Source of the DNA: Halomonas sp. HAL1
GTDB lineage: Bacteria; Pseudomonadota; Gammaproteobacteria; Pseudomonadales; Halomonadaceae
Direction of reading: 5' to 3'
DNA length: 64,000 nt
Assembly: GCF_030544485.1 (NCBI RefSeq)
Contig: NZ_CP130610.1
Location: 2,480,001 to 2,544,000, forward strand
Part shown: piece after piece, positions 8,260 to 17,058 of the stretch
How the letters are laid out: each line of letters starts with the position of its first letter
Position numbering within the stretch: position 1 is the first letter of the stretch
Position numbers and translations under genes: made by a program
The notes under the pieces: model-generated
The model's input: the letters and a program-made list of their open reading frames with translations, nothing else
The model's database searches: none
What the model was told of the DNA's origin: nothing

Positions 8260-9408
8260 ATGAAAATTACCAAGCTAAAGACCTGGCAAGTTCCTCCGCG
8301 CTGGCTGTTTCTCAAAATCGAGACTGACGAAGGCTGCTACGGTTGGGGCGAGCCGGTGATTGAAGGCCGCGCCGCAACCGTTGAAGCCGCCGTTCACGAG
8401 CTTTCCGACTACCTGATCGGCCAGGACCCGCACCGAATCGAACACCTCTGGAACATCATGTATCGCGCCGGATTCTACCGCGGTGGCCCTATTCTGATGA
8501 GCGCGATTGCCGGTATCGATCAGGCGCTATGGGACCTTAAAGGTCGCGATCTGGGTGTGCCCGTTCACCAGCTGTTAGGCGGCGCCGTACGCGACAAGAT
8601 GCGCATGTACGCCTGGACCGGTGGCGACCGCCCGAGCGACGTGGGCGCTGGTGCCAAGGCCTTGGTCGAAAAAGGCTTTACTGCCTTCAAAATGAACGGT
8701 ACGCCCGAACTGCAAATCGTCGACTCCCATCGCAAGATTGATGAAGCAGTAGCACGAGTCGCGGAAGCGCGAAACGCCGTGGGCCCGGATGTTGGCATTG
8801 GGATCGACTTTCATGGCCGCGTACATCGGCCAATGGCCAAAGCACTGCTGCGAGAGCTGGAGCCTTTTCACCCGATGTTCGTGGAAGAGCCGGTCGCCCC
8901 GGAGCACTTGCCTTGCCTGAAGGATATTGCCGGTGGCCTGGGTTACCCGCTGGCCACCGGGGAACGGCTGCACACCCGCTTTCAGTTCCGCGACCTGCTG
9001 GCCGACGGCATGATCGACATTATTCAGCCCGACATTTCCCACTGCGGCGGGATCAGCGAGGGGCTAAAGATCAACGCCCTGGCATCGGCCTACGATGTCG
9101 CCCTGGCACCCCATTGCCCGCTCGGTCCGTTAACGCTGGCCGCATCGCTACAGCTGGATGCAGTCAGCCACAACGCCTTTATTCAAGAGCAGAGCATGGG
9201 CATCCACTACAACCAGGGCAACGACGTTCTCGACTACTTGGTCGATAAATCGGCGCTCGCCATTGAAGACGGTTTCTGCGCCATTCCCCAAGGCCCAGGC
9301 CTTGGTGTAGAGATCAACGAAGAGTTCGTTGAGGAGCGCGCCAAAGTGGGTCACCGCTGGCGTAACCCGGTTTGGACGCATGAAGACGGTTCAATTGCGG
9401 AGTGGTAA
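8260..9408 (+). CDS. dgoD: D-galactonate dehydratase
   Basis: Dehydrates D-galactonate to 2-keto-3-deoxygalactonate. It is a 382-residue member of the enolase superfamily, mandelate racemase branch. The galactonate-dehydratase pattern [10 protein letters not shown] supplies a metal-binding Asp and the catalytic His, with further metal ligands in FVEEP and TGERLHTRF. The second catalytic His lies in APHCPLGPL. The length equals E. coli DgoD. AAGGAT precedes the ATG. It is followed three bases later by the matching kinase dgoK, which supports the substrate. Confidence 0.96.
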   Translation: MKITKLKTWQVPPRWLFLKIETDEGCYGWGEPVIEGRAATVEAAVHELSDYLIGQDPHRIEHLWNIMYRAGFYRGGPILMSAIAGIDQALWDLKGRDLGVPVHQLLGGAVRDKMRMYAWTGGDRPSDVGAGAKALVEKGFTAFKMNGTPELQIVDSHRKIDEAVARVAEARNAVGPDVGIGIDFHGRVHRPMAKALLRELEPFHPMFVEEPVAPEHLPCLKDIAGGLGYPLATGERLHTRFQFRDLLADGMIDIIQPDISHCGGISEGLKINALASAYDVALAPHCPLGPLTLAASLQLDAVSHNAFIQEQSMGIHYNQGNDVLDYLVDKSALAIEDGFCAIPQGPGLGVEINEEFVEERAKVGHRWRNPVWTHEDGSIAEW

Positions 9409-9411
9409 GCC

Positions 9412-10398
9412 ATGGAATCAAACGCGATGCGTGAAACGACTGAAATAGCACATCAGTTATCCTGGATTGCCGTGGACTGGGGCTCTAGCAACCTGCGCGC
9501 CTGGGGACTGGATCAATACGATCAAGTGATTGCCCAAGCCAGTAGCGACAAGGGCATGCTGTCGCTTAAAGCCGATGAGTATGCAGCCGAGCTGCTACGG
9601 TTAGTGGGTGACTGGCTGCCCACGAATGCGCCTACAAAGGTGTTAGTGTGTGGCATGGCGGGCGCCCGCCAGGGCTGGCTGGAGGCCGCTTATCTGCCGG
9701 TTCCAACGCGGCTCGATCAACTCAGCCAGGGTGCGGTGACGCCAACGCTTACGGGCAGCCAGCTGCACGTTTATCTGCTGCCTGGTTTAAGCCAAACCCG
9801 CAGCGCGACAGCCCACTTTGACGTGATGCGCGGTGAAGAGACCCAGCTGGCGGGGCTGGTCGCCGATACGCCTGATTTTTCAGGCCTCGCTTGTCTACCC
9901 GGCACGCACGCCAAATGGGCTACCCTGGAAGCAGGCACCGTCACCCAGTTCACTACGTATCTGACCGGCGAGCTTTATCAGCTCTTGGCACGCCAATCAG
10001 TTTTGCAACACTCCATCGGCAGTGACGACTTGAACGATGCGGCCTGCCGTGATGCCTTTGTGACAGCGGTCAGCGAAAGCCATGAAGCGCCCGAAACCTT
10101 TAGCAGCCGTCTGTTCGGCCTGCGTGCGCAAGATTTACTCGATGGTCGACTACCTACCGGCAAAATGCGAGGGGCCGTACTGGCGGCCAGGCTCTCCGGG
10201 CTCGCTATCGGCCTTGAACTTGCTGGCGCCTGCCGTGAGCCGTCAAGCCAAGCGCCAATCACGCTAATCGGTAACCAAGCCCTTTGTCAGCGCTATACGT
10301 TAGCCCTCAATGCAATCGGCTTTCAGACACAGCATGTGGATGGCGATGAGGCTGTGCTAGCAGGCCTTCGGCTTGCTCATCATGCATTGAAGGCTTAA
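9412..10398 (+). CDS. dgoK: 2-dehydro-3-deoxygalactonokinase
   Basis: Phosphorylates 2-keto-3-deoxygalactonate at C6 with ATP in the cytoplasm. The 328-residue product carries the DgoK N-terminal block AVDWGSSNLRAW, the actin-like phosphate loop of this family, plus CLPGTHAKW and FTTYLTGE further on. GGAG inside the end of dgoD serves as the ribosome site. ATG at 9427 (MRETTE) is a possible alternative start that would remove five residues. It is tightly packed between dgoD and dgoA. Confidence 0.93.
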   Translation: MESNAMRETTEIAHQLSWIAVDWGSSNLRAWGLDQYDQVIAQASSDKGMLSLKADEYAAELLRLVGDWLPTNAPTKVLVCGMAGARQGWLEAAYLPVPTRLDQLSQGAVTPTLTGSQLHVYLLPGLSQTRSATAHFDVMRGEETQLAGLVADTPDFSGLACLPGTHAKWATLEAGTVTQFTTYLTGELYQLLARQSVLQHSIGSDDLNDAACRDAFVTAVSESHEAPETFSSRLFGLRAQDLLDGRLPTGKMRGAVLAARLSGLAIGLELAGACREPSSQAPITLIGNQALCQRYTLALNAIGFQTQHVDGDEAVLAGLRLAHHALKA

Positions 10399-10428
10399 TG
10401 CTGCTCACTATTAACGGAGAAATTACCC

Positions 10429-11031
10429 ATGTCGCTGCCACTGATTGGTATTTTGCGCGGTGTAACGCCTGATGAGGCCGTGGATATCGCGGAAGCGGTG
10501 CTAGCCGCGGGCATCACCCAAATTGAGGTGCCGCTTAACTCACCCAACCCACTAGAGAGCATTCGTCGCTTGGTAGACGCGTTTGGCGAGCGTGCAGTGA
10601 TTGGTGCAGGTACGGTGCTCACGCCAGCTCAAGTACGCGATGTTCACACCGCTGGGGGACGCTTAATCGTTTCGCCCAACTGTCGGCCAGCGGTGATTGA
10701 AGAAACCCACCGGCTGGGTATGGCGAGTTGGCCGGGGATTGTCACACCCTCTGAAGCCTTTGATGCACTCGATGCAGGGGCGACAGGGCTTAAACTCTTT
10801 CCCGCGGTGCAGGTAGGATTAGAAGGTATGAAAGCGATACGTGCCGTATTACCGGCAGGCACACGGCTATATGCCGTGGGTGGCGTTGGGGTCGATAATT
10901 TCGCTGAGTGGCGCGCCGCTGGCGTCGACGGCGCAGGCTTGGGCAGTGCGCTATACAAACCCGGCCAAAGCGCTGCTCAGGTACGGCAACAAGCGCAAGC
11001 CCTTGTTGATGCTTGGTCAGCGGGAGAATAA
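10429..11031 (+). CDS. dgoA: 2-dehydro-3-deoxy-6-phosphogalactonate aldolase
   Basis: Cleaves KDPGal to pyruvate and glyceraldehyde 3-phosphate. The 200-residue protein is a class I aldolase of the KDPG family. The Schiff-base lysine is in GLKLFPAVQVG and the catalytic Glu in QIEVPLNSPNP, where the N-S-P wording is typical of DgoA rather than of Eda (which has T-L-R-T here). The window also has a separate eda, consistent with two stereospecific aldolases. It is separated by 30 bases from dgoK and 18 from the lactonase gene. Confidence 0.93.
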   Translation: MSLPLIGILRGVTPDEAVDIAEAVLAAGITQIEVPLNSPNPLESIRRLVDAFGERAVIGAGTVLTPAQVRDVHTAGGRLIVSPNCRPAVIEETHRLGMASWPGIVTPSEAFDALDAGATGLKLFPAVQVGLEGMKAIRAVLPAGTRLYAVGGVGVDNFAEWRAAGVDGAGLGSALYKPGQSAAQVRQQAQALVDAWSAGE

Positions 11032-11049
11032 TAAGGAGAGCAAACAACA

Positions 11050-11946
11050 ATGAATACAGACATCAGTGTTTCAACGTGGCAGGCCGAGTTAGCGGTTGAT
11101 AGCCGCTGCACGCTGGGGGAAGGCCCGCAGTGGAATGCTATTAATCAGCGCCTTTATTGGTGCGATATTCTTGGAAAGCGATTGCACTGGCTCTCCCCCG
11201 CTACCGGGGAAAGCGGCCACTATCAGCTTGATCATATGGTCTCGCTGGCCACGCCGCTTGAAGGCGGCGGGCTGCTGTTAGTCGGTGAAGATCGCTTATG
11301 TAGGTTCGATACCAATAGCGGTAGCGTAGAAGCGTTTTGTGATTTCGAGACCGATAACCCGGTAACGCGTAGCAATGATGCCCGTGTTGATCGCCATGGC
11401 AGTCTGTGGCTTTCCACCATGGGCAAGAAGGCTGAAAAAGGCGCGGGCAGCCTTTACCGCCTACATCGTGGCGAGCTCACACGGTTACGCTCAGGCTTAA
11501 CGATTCCTAACGCTATTTGCTTCTCAGCCGATGGCTGTTTTGCCTGGTTTACCGATACGGTGACGGGCGTGGTGATGCGCTGGGCGCTCGACAGTGAAGG
11601 TTGGCCAGAAGGCGAACCGCAGCCCTGGGCGGACTTCTCCTCTACCCTGGGCAATCCCGATGGTGCGGTAGTCGATAGCGAAGGCTGTCTTTGGCTAGCA
11701 CTGTGGGGTGCGGGACAAGTTGTGCGCCTGAATCATGACGGAAAAGTGATAGGCCGTGTCGAGTTGCCGGTCAGCCAACCTTCCTGTTCAGCGTTTGCAG
11801 GTCCCGACCTAAAAACGCTCTATATCACCACGGCCCAAGAGGGATTTAGCGCTGAGCAGCTAGCCCAAGAGCCAACGGCAGGATCGCTTTATGTGGTCGA
11901 AACCGGTATCAAAGGGCTTGTCGAGCCGCTTTTAAAGCTGTCATAA
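11050..11946 (+). CDS. SMP-30/gluconolactonase-family lactonase, probably galactonolactonase
   Basis: A 298-residue six-bladed beta-propeller hydrolase. Metal ligands of the family can be placed: Glu in LGEGPQWN, Asn in SNDARVDRHG and ITIPNAICFS, and Asp in NPDGAVVDSEG. As last gene of the dgo operon it most likely opens D-galactono-lactone to galactonate, the step before dgoD when galactose is oxidised first. No galactose dehydrogenase is recognisable here, so lactone or galactonate itself may be the imported nutrient. Related enzymes act on gluconolactone or arabinolactone, so the exact substrate is inferred from context. Confidence 0.85.
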   Translation: MNTDISVSTWQAELAVDSRCTLGEGPQWNAINQRLYWCDILGKRLHWLSPATGESGHYQLDHMVSLATPLEGGGLLLVGEDRLCRFDTNSGSVEAFCDFETDNPVTRSNDARVDRHGSLWLSTMGKKAEKGAGSLYRLHRGELTRLRSGLTIPNAICFSADGCFAWFTDTVTGVVMRWALDSEGWPEGEPQPWADFSSTLGNPDGAVVDSEGCLWLALWGAGQVVRLNHDGKVIGRVELPVSQPSCSAFAGPDLKTLYITTAQEGFSAEQLAQEPTAGSLYVVETGIKGLVEPLLKLS

Positions 11947-11973
11947 CCGTCTTTTTAACGCGGCTTTAAAGCA

Positions 11974-12003
11974 TAAGACCCCGCTATGGCTAGCGGGGTC
12001 TTA
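11974..12003. terminator. Bidirectional terminator between lactonase and symporter genes
   Basis: A 13-bp perfect stem (TAAGACCCCGCTA and its complement) around a TGGC loop. It lies 27 bases after the lactonase stop and 36 bases from the convergent symporter stop, so it serves both transcripts. Confidence 0.85.
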
Positions 12004-12039
12004 TTCATTGTGGGCTTAAGCGTTTAGGATCGACGGATG

Positions 12040-13635
12040 TTAACCAGCAAAGCTTATATACATAACGATCACTAATACGACCAACACGATGCCAGCAGGC
12101 ACGGCGCCTTTCCAGGGGGTTAGGTCGACGTCGCCGCTGTGCTCCTGAATCCAATCAGTTTCACGCGGGCGAAGCTTGCCGATGATCAGCATCACCGCCA
12201 CTAATAACACAAATACCAGCGCCACGAAGTGGAACTCGTGCATGACCTGCGGCAGCAGCGTGAACGGTGGCACAAAGTAACCGGCAGCAATCAATAAGCA
12301 ACCGCCCACCAGAGCAATCTTGGCCGCCATAGGCGGAACACGCTTGGTCAGCAGGCCAACCAGCACCACCGCCAGAATTGGAATAAAGTAGATCGCGTTC
12401 ATCTTCTGCAGGTAGCCAAACAGGCTTTCCTGGCCGGCCAGCAGCGGCGCAATGATCATCGTGATGATGGCCATGATCCAGCCAAACACCTTGCCTGATT
12501 TAACCACCTGCTCTTCGGTAGCTTCTTTATTCAGCACACCTTTATAGATGCCCAGGCTGAAAATCGTGGTGGTGCTGTTAAGCGCGGAGTTAAACGACGA
12601 CAGAATCGCACCCACCATCACTGCGGCAAAGAAACCGGTGAGGTAAGGCGGCAGTACGTTAAATACCAAATGGCCGTAGGCTTCATCGGCACGTACGCCC
12701 TGGTCAGCATAAAGATGGTAAGCGATGATACCCGGCAGCACCAGGTACAGCGGCCCCAGCAGCTTGAAGAGACCGGTCAGCAGAACGCCCTTCTGGCCTT
12801 CAGCAAGGTTTTTGGCCGCAAAAGTACGCTGGATAATTTGCTGGTTGGTGCTCCAGTAGAACAAGTTAATCAGGAACACACCGGTAAACAGCGTAAAGAA
12901 CGGCACCTGCTGATCAGCACCACCAATCGAATTCAGCTTATCCGGGTCGCTCTCTTTCAGGATGCTCCAACCTTCCATAATACCTGTGCCGCCACTCACG
13001 GCCTGCAGGCCGAAGTAGACAATCACAAAACCACCGATCAGCAGCCCGACGCCGTTAAGCGTGTCGGACACCGCTACCGTGCGCAGCCCGCCAAACAGCG
13101 CATACACCGAGCCGATAATGCCGACGATCCACACCGTTAACCAGAGCAGCGTCGAGGACGACTCAATGCCGGTTAATCCAGGAAGATCAAGCATTCCCTG
13201 CAACCCGATGGCGCCCGAATAGAGGATAATCGGCAGCAGAATCACCGCGTAGGCAATCAAGAAAATGATATTGGTGATTAGCTGTGTGGTTTTATCGAAA
13301 CGTATTTCGAGTAACTGCGGTAACGTGGCAATGCCACTTTTCAAAAATCGCGGCAGGAAAAATAGCGCCAGCGCTACCAGCGCAATAACCGCCACCACTT
13401 CCCAGGCCATTACACTTAAACCATCGGCAAAGGCAGCCCCGTTCAACCCTACCATTTGCTCGGTAGAGAGGTTGGTCATCAATAGTGAGCCAGCAATCAG
13501 CGGAAAGGTTAGCGTGCGACCGGCGAGAAAGTAGCCGCTGGTGCTTGAGTGGTCATCGCGGCGCGTAATGCGCCAAGTAATGAAGGCGACAAGTCCTGTA
13601 AAGAACAGGAAAGACGCCAGGGTCAACGCGTGCAT
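12040..13635 (-). CDS. Sodium:solute symporter, YidK-like, probably for galactose-type sugars or galactonate
   Basis: A 531-residue inner-membrane SSS-family transporter with about 14 hydrophobic segments. The N-terminal region ([19 protein letters not shown], then [13 protein letters not shown], then [18 protein letters not shown]) closely follows E. coli YidK and the vSGLT fold, with the sodium-site Ser/Thr-rich first helix. The start at 13635 has GAGG eight bases upstream. It converges on the dgo operon, and its promoter region holds a copy of the operator found before dgoR. This makes it the probable uptake system for the pathway substrate. Whether that is galactose, a lactone or galactonate cannot be decided from sequence. 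Confidence 0.9.
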   Translation of the reverse strand: MHALTLASFLFFTGLVAFITWRITRRDDHSSTSGYFLAGRTLTFPLIAGSLLMTNLSTEQMVGLNGAAFADGLSVMAWEVVAVIALVALALFFLPRFLKSGIATLPQLLEIRFDKTTQLITNIIFLIAYAVILLPIILYSGAIGLQGMLDLPGLTGIESSSTLLWLTVWIVGIIGSVYALFGGLRTVAVSDTLNGVGLLIGGFVIVYFGLQAVSGGTGIMEGWSILKESDPDKLNSIGGADQQVPFFTLFTGVFLINLFYWSTNQQIIQRTFAAKNLAEGQKGVLLTGLFKLLGPLYLVLPGIIAYHLYADQGVRADEAYGHLVFNVLPPYLTGFFAAVMVGAILSSFNSALNSTTTIFSLGIYKGVLNKEATEEQVVKSGKVFGWIMAIITMIIAPLLAGQESLFGYLQKMNAIYFIPILAVVLVGLLTKRVPPMAAKIALVGGCLLIAAGYFVPPFTLLPQVMHEFHFVALVFVLLVAVMLIIGKLRPRETDWIQEHSGDVDLTPWKGAVPAGIVLVVLVIVMYISFAG

Positions 13636-13691
13636 ATTGACTTACCTCATCATCTTTATAAGTGGCACGCACGTTACGGTATGCGCGGATT

Positions 13692-13708
13692 AAAATGTCA
13701 GACATATT
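13692..13708. promoter_or_regulatory. Probable DgoR operator upstream of the symporter gene
   Basis: AAAATGTCAGACATATT shares the exact 11-bp palindromic core ATGTCAGACAT with the dgoR operator at 7441-7457 and has one mismatch across the extended arms. It lies 57 bases upstream of the symporter start, a normal promoter position. Confidence 0.68.
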
Positions 13709-13802
13709 ATTCAGTCATTTTAGACGAGCTGAATATAGCCCCGTTATACACCTTTGGTCTTAGTCGCTCCTTCAAAGCGCCAAGTGGACACAATCAGCGC
13801 AT

Positions 13803-13856
13803 AAAAAAGCCCCGGCTCAGTTCTTAAACATGACGTTTAAAAACATAAACCAGGGC
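13803..13856 (-). terminator. Intrinsic terminator of the zwf-pgl-eda operon
   Basis: On the minus strand GCCCTGG (13856-13850) pairs with CCGGGGC (13815-13809), allowing one G-U pair, and six T residues follow (13808-13803). The long intervening loop contains its own small hairpin of TTTAAAC type. It lies 39 bases after the eda stop. Confidence 0.7.
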
Positions 13857-13895
13857 GGCTGCCAGCGCTGCTATCGATACGCAGCGGCAGCTTAC

Positions 13896-14558
13896 TTAAT
13901 GATGAAAACGCTCGGCTGATTGGCGTGCGAGTTCACGGATACCGTCCCAATCTTCCGCTTCCACCATTGCTTTAGGCGTCAACCATGAACCGCCGACACA
14001 CATCACATTGGGCAACGATAAATAGTCATCGGCGTTATCAACAGTGATACCGCCAGTGGGACAAAAGCGTGCTTCAGGAATCGGCGCTCCAAACGCTTTG
14101 ATCGCTTTAGCGCCACCGCTGGATTCCGCAGGGAAGAACTTAAACCGACGGTAGCCGTACTGCCAGCCAGTCATCAACTCAGAAACAGTTGAGACGCCTG
14201 GCAACATCGGTACCGGGCTTTCAACGCCATAGCGGTAGAGAGCGTCGGTGGCACCGGGAGTTACCACAAAATCAGCGCCGACCTGCTCAGCTTGGCGGTA
14301 CTGGGCCGGGGTTAATACCGTGCCCACGCCAATGCTGGCACCGGGCAGCGCTTCACGCATGCGTTTTACCGCTTCCAGAGCACAATCGGTACGTAGGGTG
14401 ACTTCCAGTACAGTTAACCCCCCCTCCACCAGTGCGCGGCCCAACGGGACAGCGTCTTCCAAGCGCTCAATAGTGATGACGGGGATCACTTCGGCTTTTA
14501 AGCAGATGCTATCAAGCTCGGCGGTACGTGTAGACGGTAACTGTTTATCGATAGTCAT
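13896..14558 (-). CDS. eda: KDPG/KHG aldolase
   Basis: Cleaves 2-keto-3-deoxy-6-phosphogluconate to pyruvate and glyceraldehyde 3-phosphate, closing the Entner-Doudoroff pathway; usually also acts on 4-hydroxy-2-oxoglutarate. 220 residues, full length. The Schiff-base lysine is in RRFKFFPAE, the catalytic Glu in LEVTLRT, and the phosphate-binding glycines in CPTGGIT. I chose ATG 14558, which has GGAG seven bases upstream; TTG at 14576 would add six residues. It is the last gene of zwf-pgl-eda, 71 bases after pgl, as in Pseudomonas. Confidence 0.97.
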   Translation of the reverse strand: MTIDKQLPSTRTAELDSICLKAEVIPVITIERLEDAVPLGRALVEGGLTVLEVTLRTDCALEAVKRMREALPGASIGVGTVLTPAQYRQAEQVGADFVVTPGATDALYRYGVESPVPMLPGVSTVSELMTGWQYGYRRFKFFPAESSGGAKAIKAFGAPIPEARFCPTGGITVDNADDYLSLPNVMCVGGSWLTPKAMVEAEDWDGIRELARQSAERFHH

Positions 14559-14629
14559 GAGTGAGTCTCCAAGCAAATTATTATTGACTAAGGCGGTTAA
14601 TTCTCAAGGGCGGGCCTAAAGGATTGACC

Positions 14630-15295
14630 TTAGGGCGCCCAGTAAATCGCCAGGGGGCAAGTTAAAAAGACACGTATCGGCAGTTGACGCACGTCGTCGC
14701 CGTTCAATGCCTTGGCCAATACGGCGCGTTTATCGTCGCCGGTAATATGTAGAAAATGACGGCGCGCTTGATGTAAGCGATCCGCTGAGAAGGTAATGCG
14801 CGGCTGCGGCTGGCTAGGGGTGCGCACTGCCACCAGCAACTCATCCGTGGAAAGTGCCAGGTCGAGCTCACGGCTATCAGGGAACAGCGAGGCGGTGTGA
14901 CCATCACCGCCCATGCCCAGAATTACGACGCTGGCAGGCCACGCCAATGCATCCATTCGCTTAGCGACTTCCTCGACACCTTCTTCCGGTGTCGAGGCAT
15001 CACAAGTTAACGGTATAAATTGGGCAGCCGTCGCTTCACCCTGCAACAGGTGTTCGCGAACCAGCTTGGCGTTGCTATCGGTGCTTTCCTTTCCGACCCA
15101 CCGCTCGTCGGCAAGGGTAATGTCAATGCGCTCCCACGACAGTGGCTTGAGCGCCAGCGTCTTAAAAAACGGTACCGGCGTCGAGCCACCTGAGACGACT
15201 AACAGAGCGCGCTCTTGATGATTTAAATCTTCTTGCAGGGCTTGAAACACCGCTTCGGCAAGCTGCTCGGCGAGCTGTTGGCGTGCTTGGCTCAT
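14630..15295 (-). CDS. pgl: 6-phosphogluconolactonase
   Basis: Hydrolyses 6-phosphoglucono-1,5-lactone to 6-phosphogluconate. 221 residues, DevB/SOL type related to glucosamine-6-phosphate isomerases. Visible family blocks are LVVSGGSTP near the N-terminus, DERWV, and ILGMGGDGHTASLFP. It starts one base after the zwf stop, so translation is coupled. It supplies the substrate of edd, which lies in a different operon but shares the HexR-type operator. Confidence 0.95.
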   Translation of the reverse strand: MSQARQQLAEQLAEAVFQALQEDLNHQERALLVVSGGSTPVPFFKTLALKPLSWERIDITLADERWVGKESTDSNAKLVREHLLQGEATAAQFIPLTCDASTPEEGVEEVAKRMDALAWPASVVILGMGGDGHTASLFPDSRELDLALSTDELLVAVRTPSQPQPRITFSADRLHQARRHFLHITGDDKRAVLAKALNGDDVRQLPIRVFLTCPLAIYWAP

Positions 15296-15296
15296 A

Positions 15297-16802
15297 TTAA
15301 TAATCCTCGTACCAGCTGCGGCCGTCTTGGGTAATCATAGCGATGGAGGCGACCGGTCCCCAAGAACCTGCAGGGTAACGACGCGGCGATGTGTCACGTT
15401 TTTTCCAACCGTCAATCAGTTGGTCGCACCAGCGCCATGCATGTTCGATTTCATCGCGGCGAACGAACAGATACTGCTGCCCTTTCATGACTTCCAGCAA
15501 TAGTCGTTCGTAGGCATCGGGAATGCGCGATTTCGGGAAGGCACTGTTAAAGTCCAAATGTAGCGGGCCGGGCCGCAGGCGCATGCCTTTATCCAGGCCA
15601 CTGTCTTTGGTCAACACCTGGAGGGCGATGCCCTCTTCCGGCTGTAAGCGGATAATCAGCTTATTGGAGGCAATATTGCGCTGGTCCGGATCGAAGATAT
15701 AGTGCGGCTGCTGGCGGAAGTGAATCACGATCTGCGACAGTTTTTCCGGCATCCGTTTACCGGTGCGCAAATAAAACGGTACGCCCGCCCAACGCCAGTT
15801 AGCCACTTCGGTTTTCATCGCGACAAAGGTTTCGGTCTGGCTCTGGGTATTGGCGCCCTCTTCTTCTAGATAGCCGGGTACCGACTGACCGTCGCTGTTG
15901 CCCGCGATGTACTGACCGCGCACCACGTCTCGATCTAGCGCTTCGCCCACAAAGGGCTTGAGTGCTTTAAGCACTTTCACCTTCTCGTCACGGATGGCAT
16001 CGGCATCCAGGTTCGAGGGTGGATCCATGGCGATTAAGCACAGTAGCTGCAGCAGATGGTTTTGCACCATATCGCGCAACTGACCCGCCTCATCGAAGTA
16101 GCCCCAGCGACCCTCAATGCCCACTTTTTCCGCTACGGTGATCTCCACATGGGAGATGTTGTTCTGATTCCACTGAGTACCGAATAGCGGGTTGGCAAAA
16201 CGCAGTGCGATCAGGTTCTGTACGGTCTCTTTGCCCAAATAATGGTCGATGCGATAAATCCGCGACTCGGGAAACACCTCGCCAATGGCGTCGTTAATTT
16301 CAATTGAGGAGTGCAGATCGGAACCAATCGGTTTTTCAACCACCACGCGGGACTCTTCATCCAGGCTTTTGCTGGCCTGAAGGTGACGGCAAATATCACC
16401 GTAAATACGCGCGCCAACGGAAAGATACACCACCATCGGGCGGGGTGCCCCCTTTCGCCACTGGCGGATTGCGTCGTACCCGTCGACACTGGAAAAATCG
16501 AGTTGCAGGTAATCCAGGCGGGCGAGAAAGCGTTCCAAGCTTTGCTTGTCCTGCTCGCCGCTTTTCAGTCGCTTTTGCAGCGCGTCGTTAACCAGCTGCC
16601 GAAACGACGCCACATCGTGCTCTTGGCGAGCCAGTCCCATGATGCGCGTGCTTTCAGGCATTAAGCCTTCACGGTCAAGATGGTATAAGGCAGGAAACAG
16701 CTTGCGCATGGCAAGATCACCCAGCGCCCCAAACAGCGCTAAATCGATAGCATTATCTGGATCGCCCAGCGGCGCACCTTGGGAAGCATTGGACTGGCTC
16801 AT
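15297..16802 (-). CDS. zwf: Glucose-6-phosphate 1-dehydrogenase
   Basis: Oxidises glucose 6-phosphate to 6-phosphogluconolactone, making NADPH and feeding the Entner-Doudoroff pathway. The 501-residue protein has the nucleotide fold [16 protein letters not shown] at the N-terminus and the active-site signature [14 protein letters not shown] lies six bases before the ATG. First gene of zwf-pgl-eda. A HexR-type repeat lies 86 bases upstream. Unlike in Pseudomonas, the gene divergent from zwf is not hexR but trkH. Confidence 0.98.
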   Translation of the reverse strand: MSQSNASQGAPLGDPDNAIDLALFGALGDLAMRKLFPALYHLDREGLMPESTRIMGLARQEHDVASFRQLVNDALQKRLKSGEQDKQSLERFLARLDYLQLDFSSVDGYDAIRQWRKGAPRPMVVYLSVGARIYGDICRHLQASKSLDEESRVVVEKPIGSDLHSSIEINDAIGEVFPESRIYRIDHYLGKETVQNLIALRFANPLFGTQWNQNNISHVEITVAEKVGIEGRWGYFDEAGQLRDMVQNHLLQLLCLIAMDPPSNLDADAIRDEKVKVLKALKPFVGEALDRDVVRGQYIAGNSDGQSVPGYLEEEGANTQSQTETFVAMKTEVANWRWAGVPFYLRTGKRMPEKLSQIVIHFRQQPHYIFDPDQRNIASNKLIIRLQPEEGIALQVLTKDSGLDKGMRLRPGPLHLDFNSAFPKSRIPDAYERLLLEVMKGQQYLFVRRDEIEHAWRWCDQLIDGWKKRDTSPRRYPAGSWGPVASIAMITQDGRSWYEDY

Positions 16803-16888
16803 CGTTGCTCCTATTTATAGTTAGTCAATCTAATGTAGTTAGATTACCTAAAACCTACCTGAAAGAAGACATTGTACGCAATAATTTG

Positions 16889-16903
16889 TGTAATTTTACT
16901 ACA
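16889..16903. promoter_or_regulatory. HexR-type operator upstream of zwf
   Basis: TGTAATTTTACTACA; its complement TGTAGTAAAATTACA matches the gapA/mgsA site base for base over 14 of 15 positions. It lies in the 256-base gap between zwf and the divergent trkH. Confidence 0.75.
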
Positions 16904-17058
16904 AAAATTGGGATTATCTACCGCCAACAGTTCATAACATTCTCTCTGCGTCGCTAAAGCGCGAAATGGGACCGTGACAGCAGAGCCATTCCACAAATAA
17001 TTATCCAAACGGCTTGGTTTTTACAGACTTTTTATGGAAGGGCATGTTCTCTTAGCGC

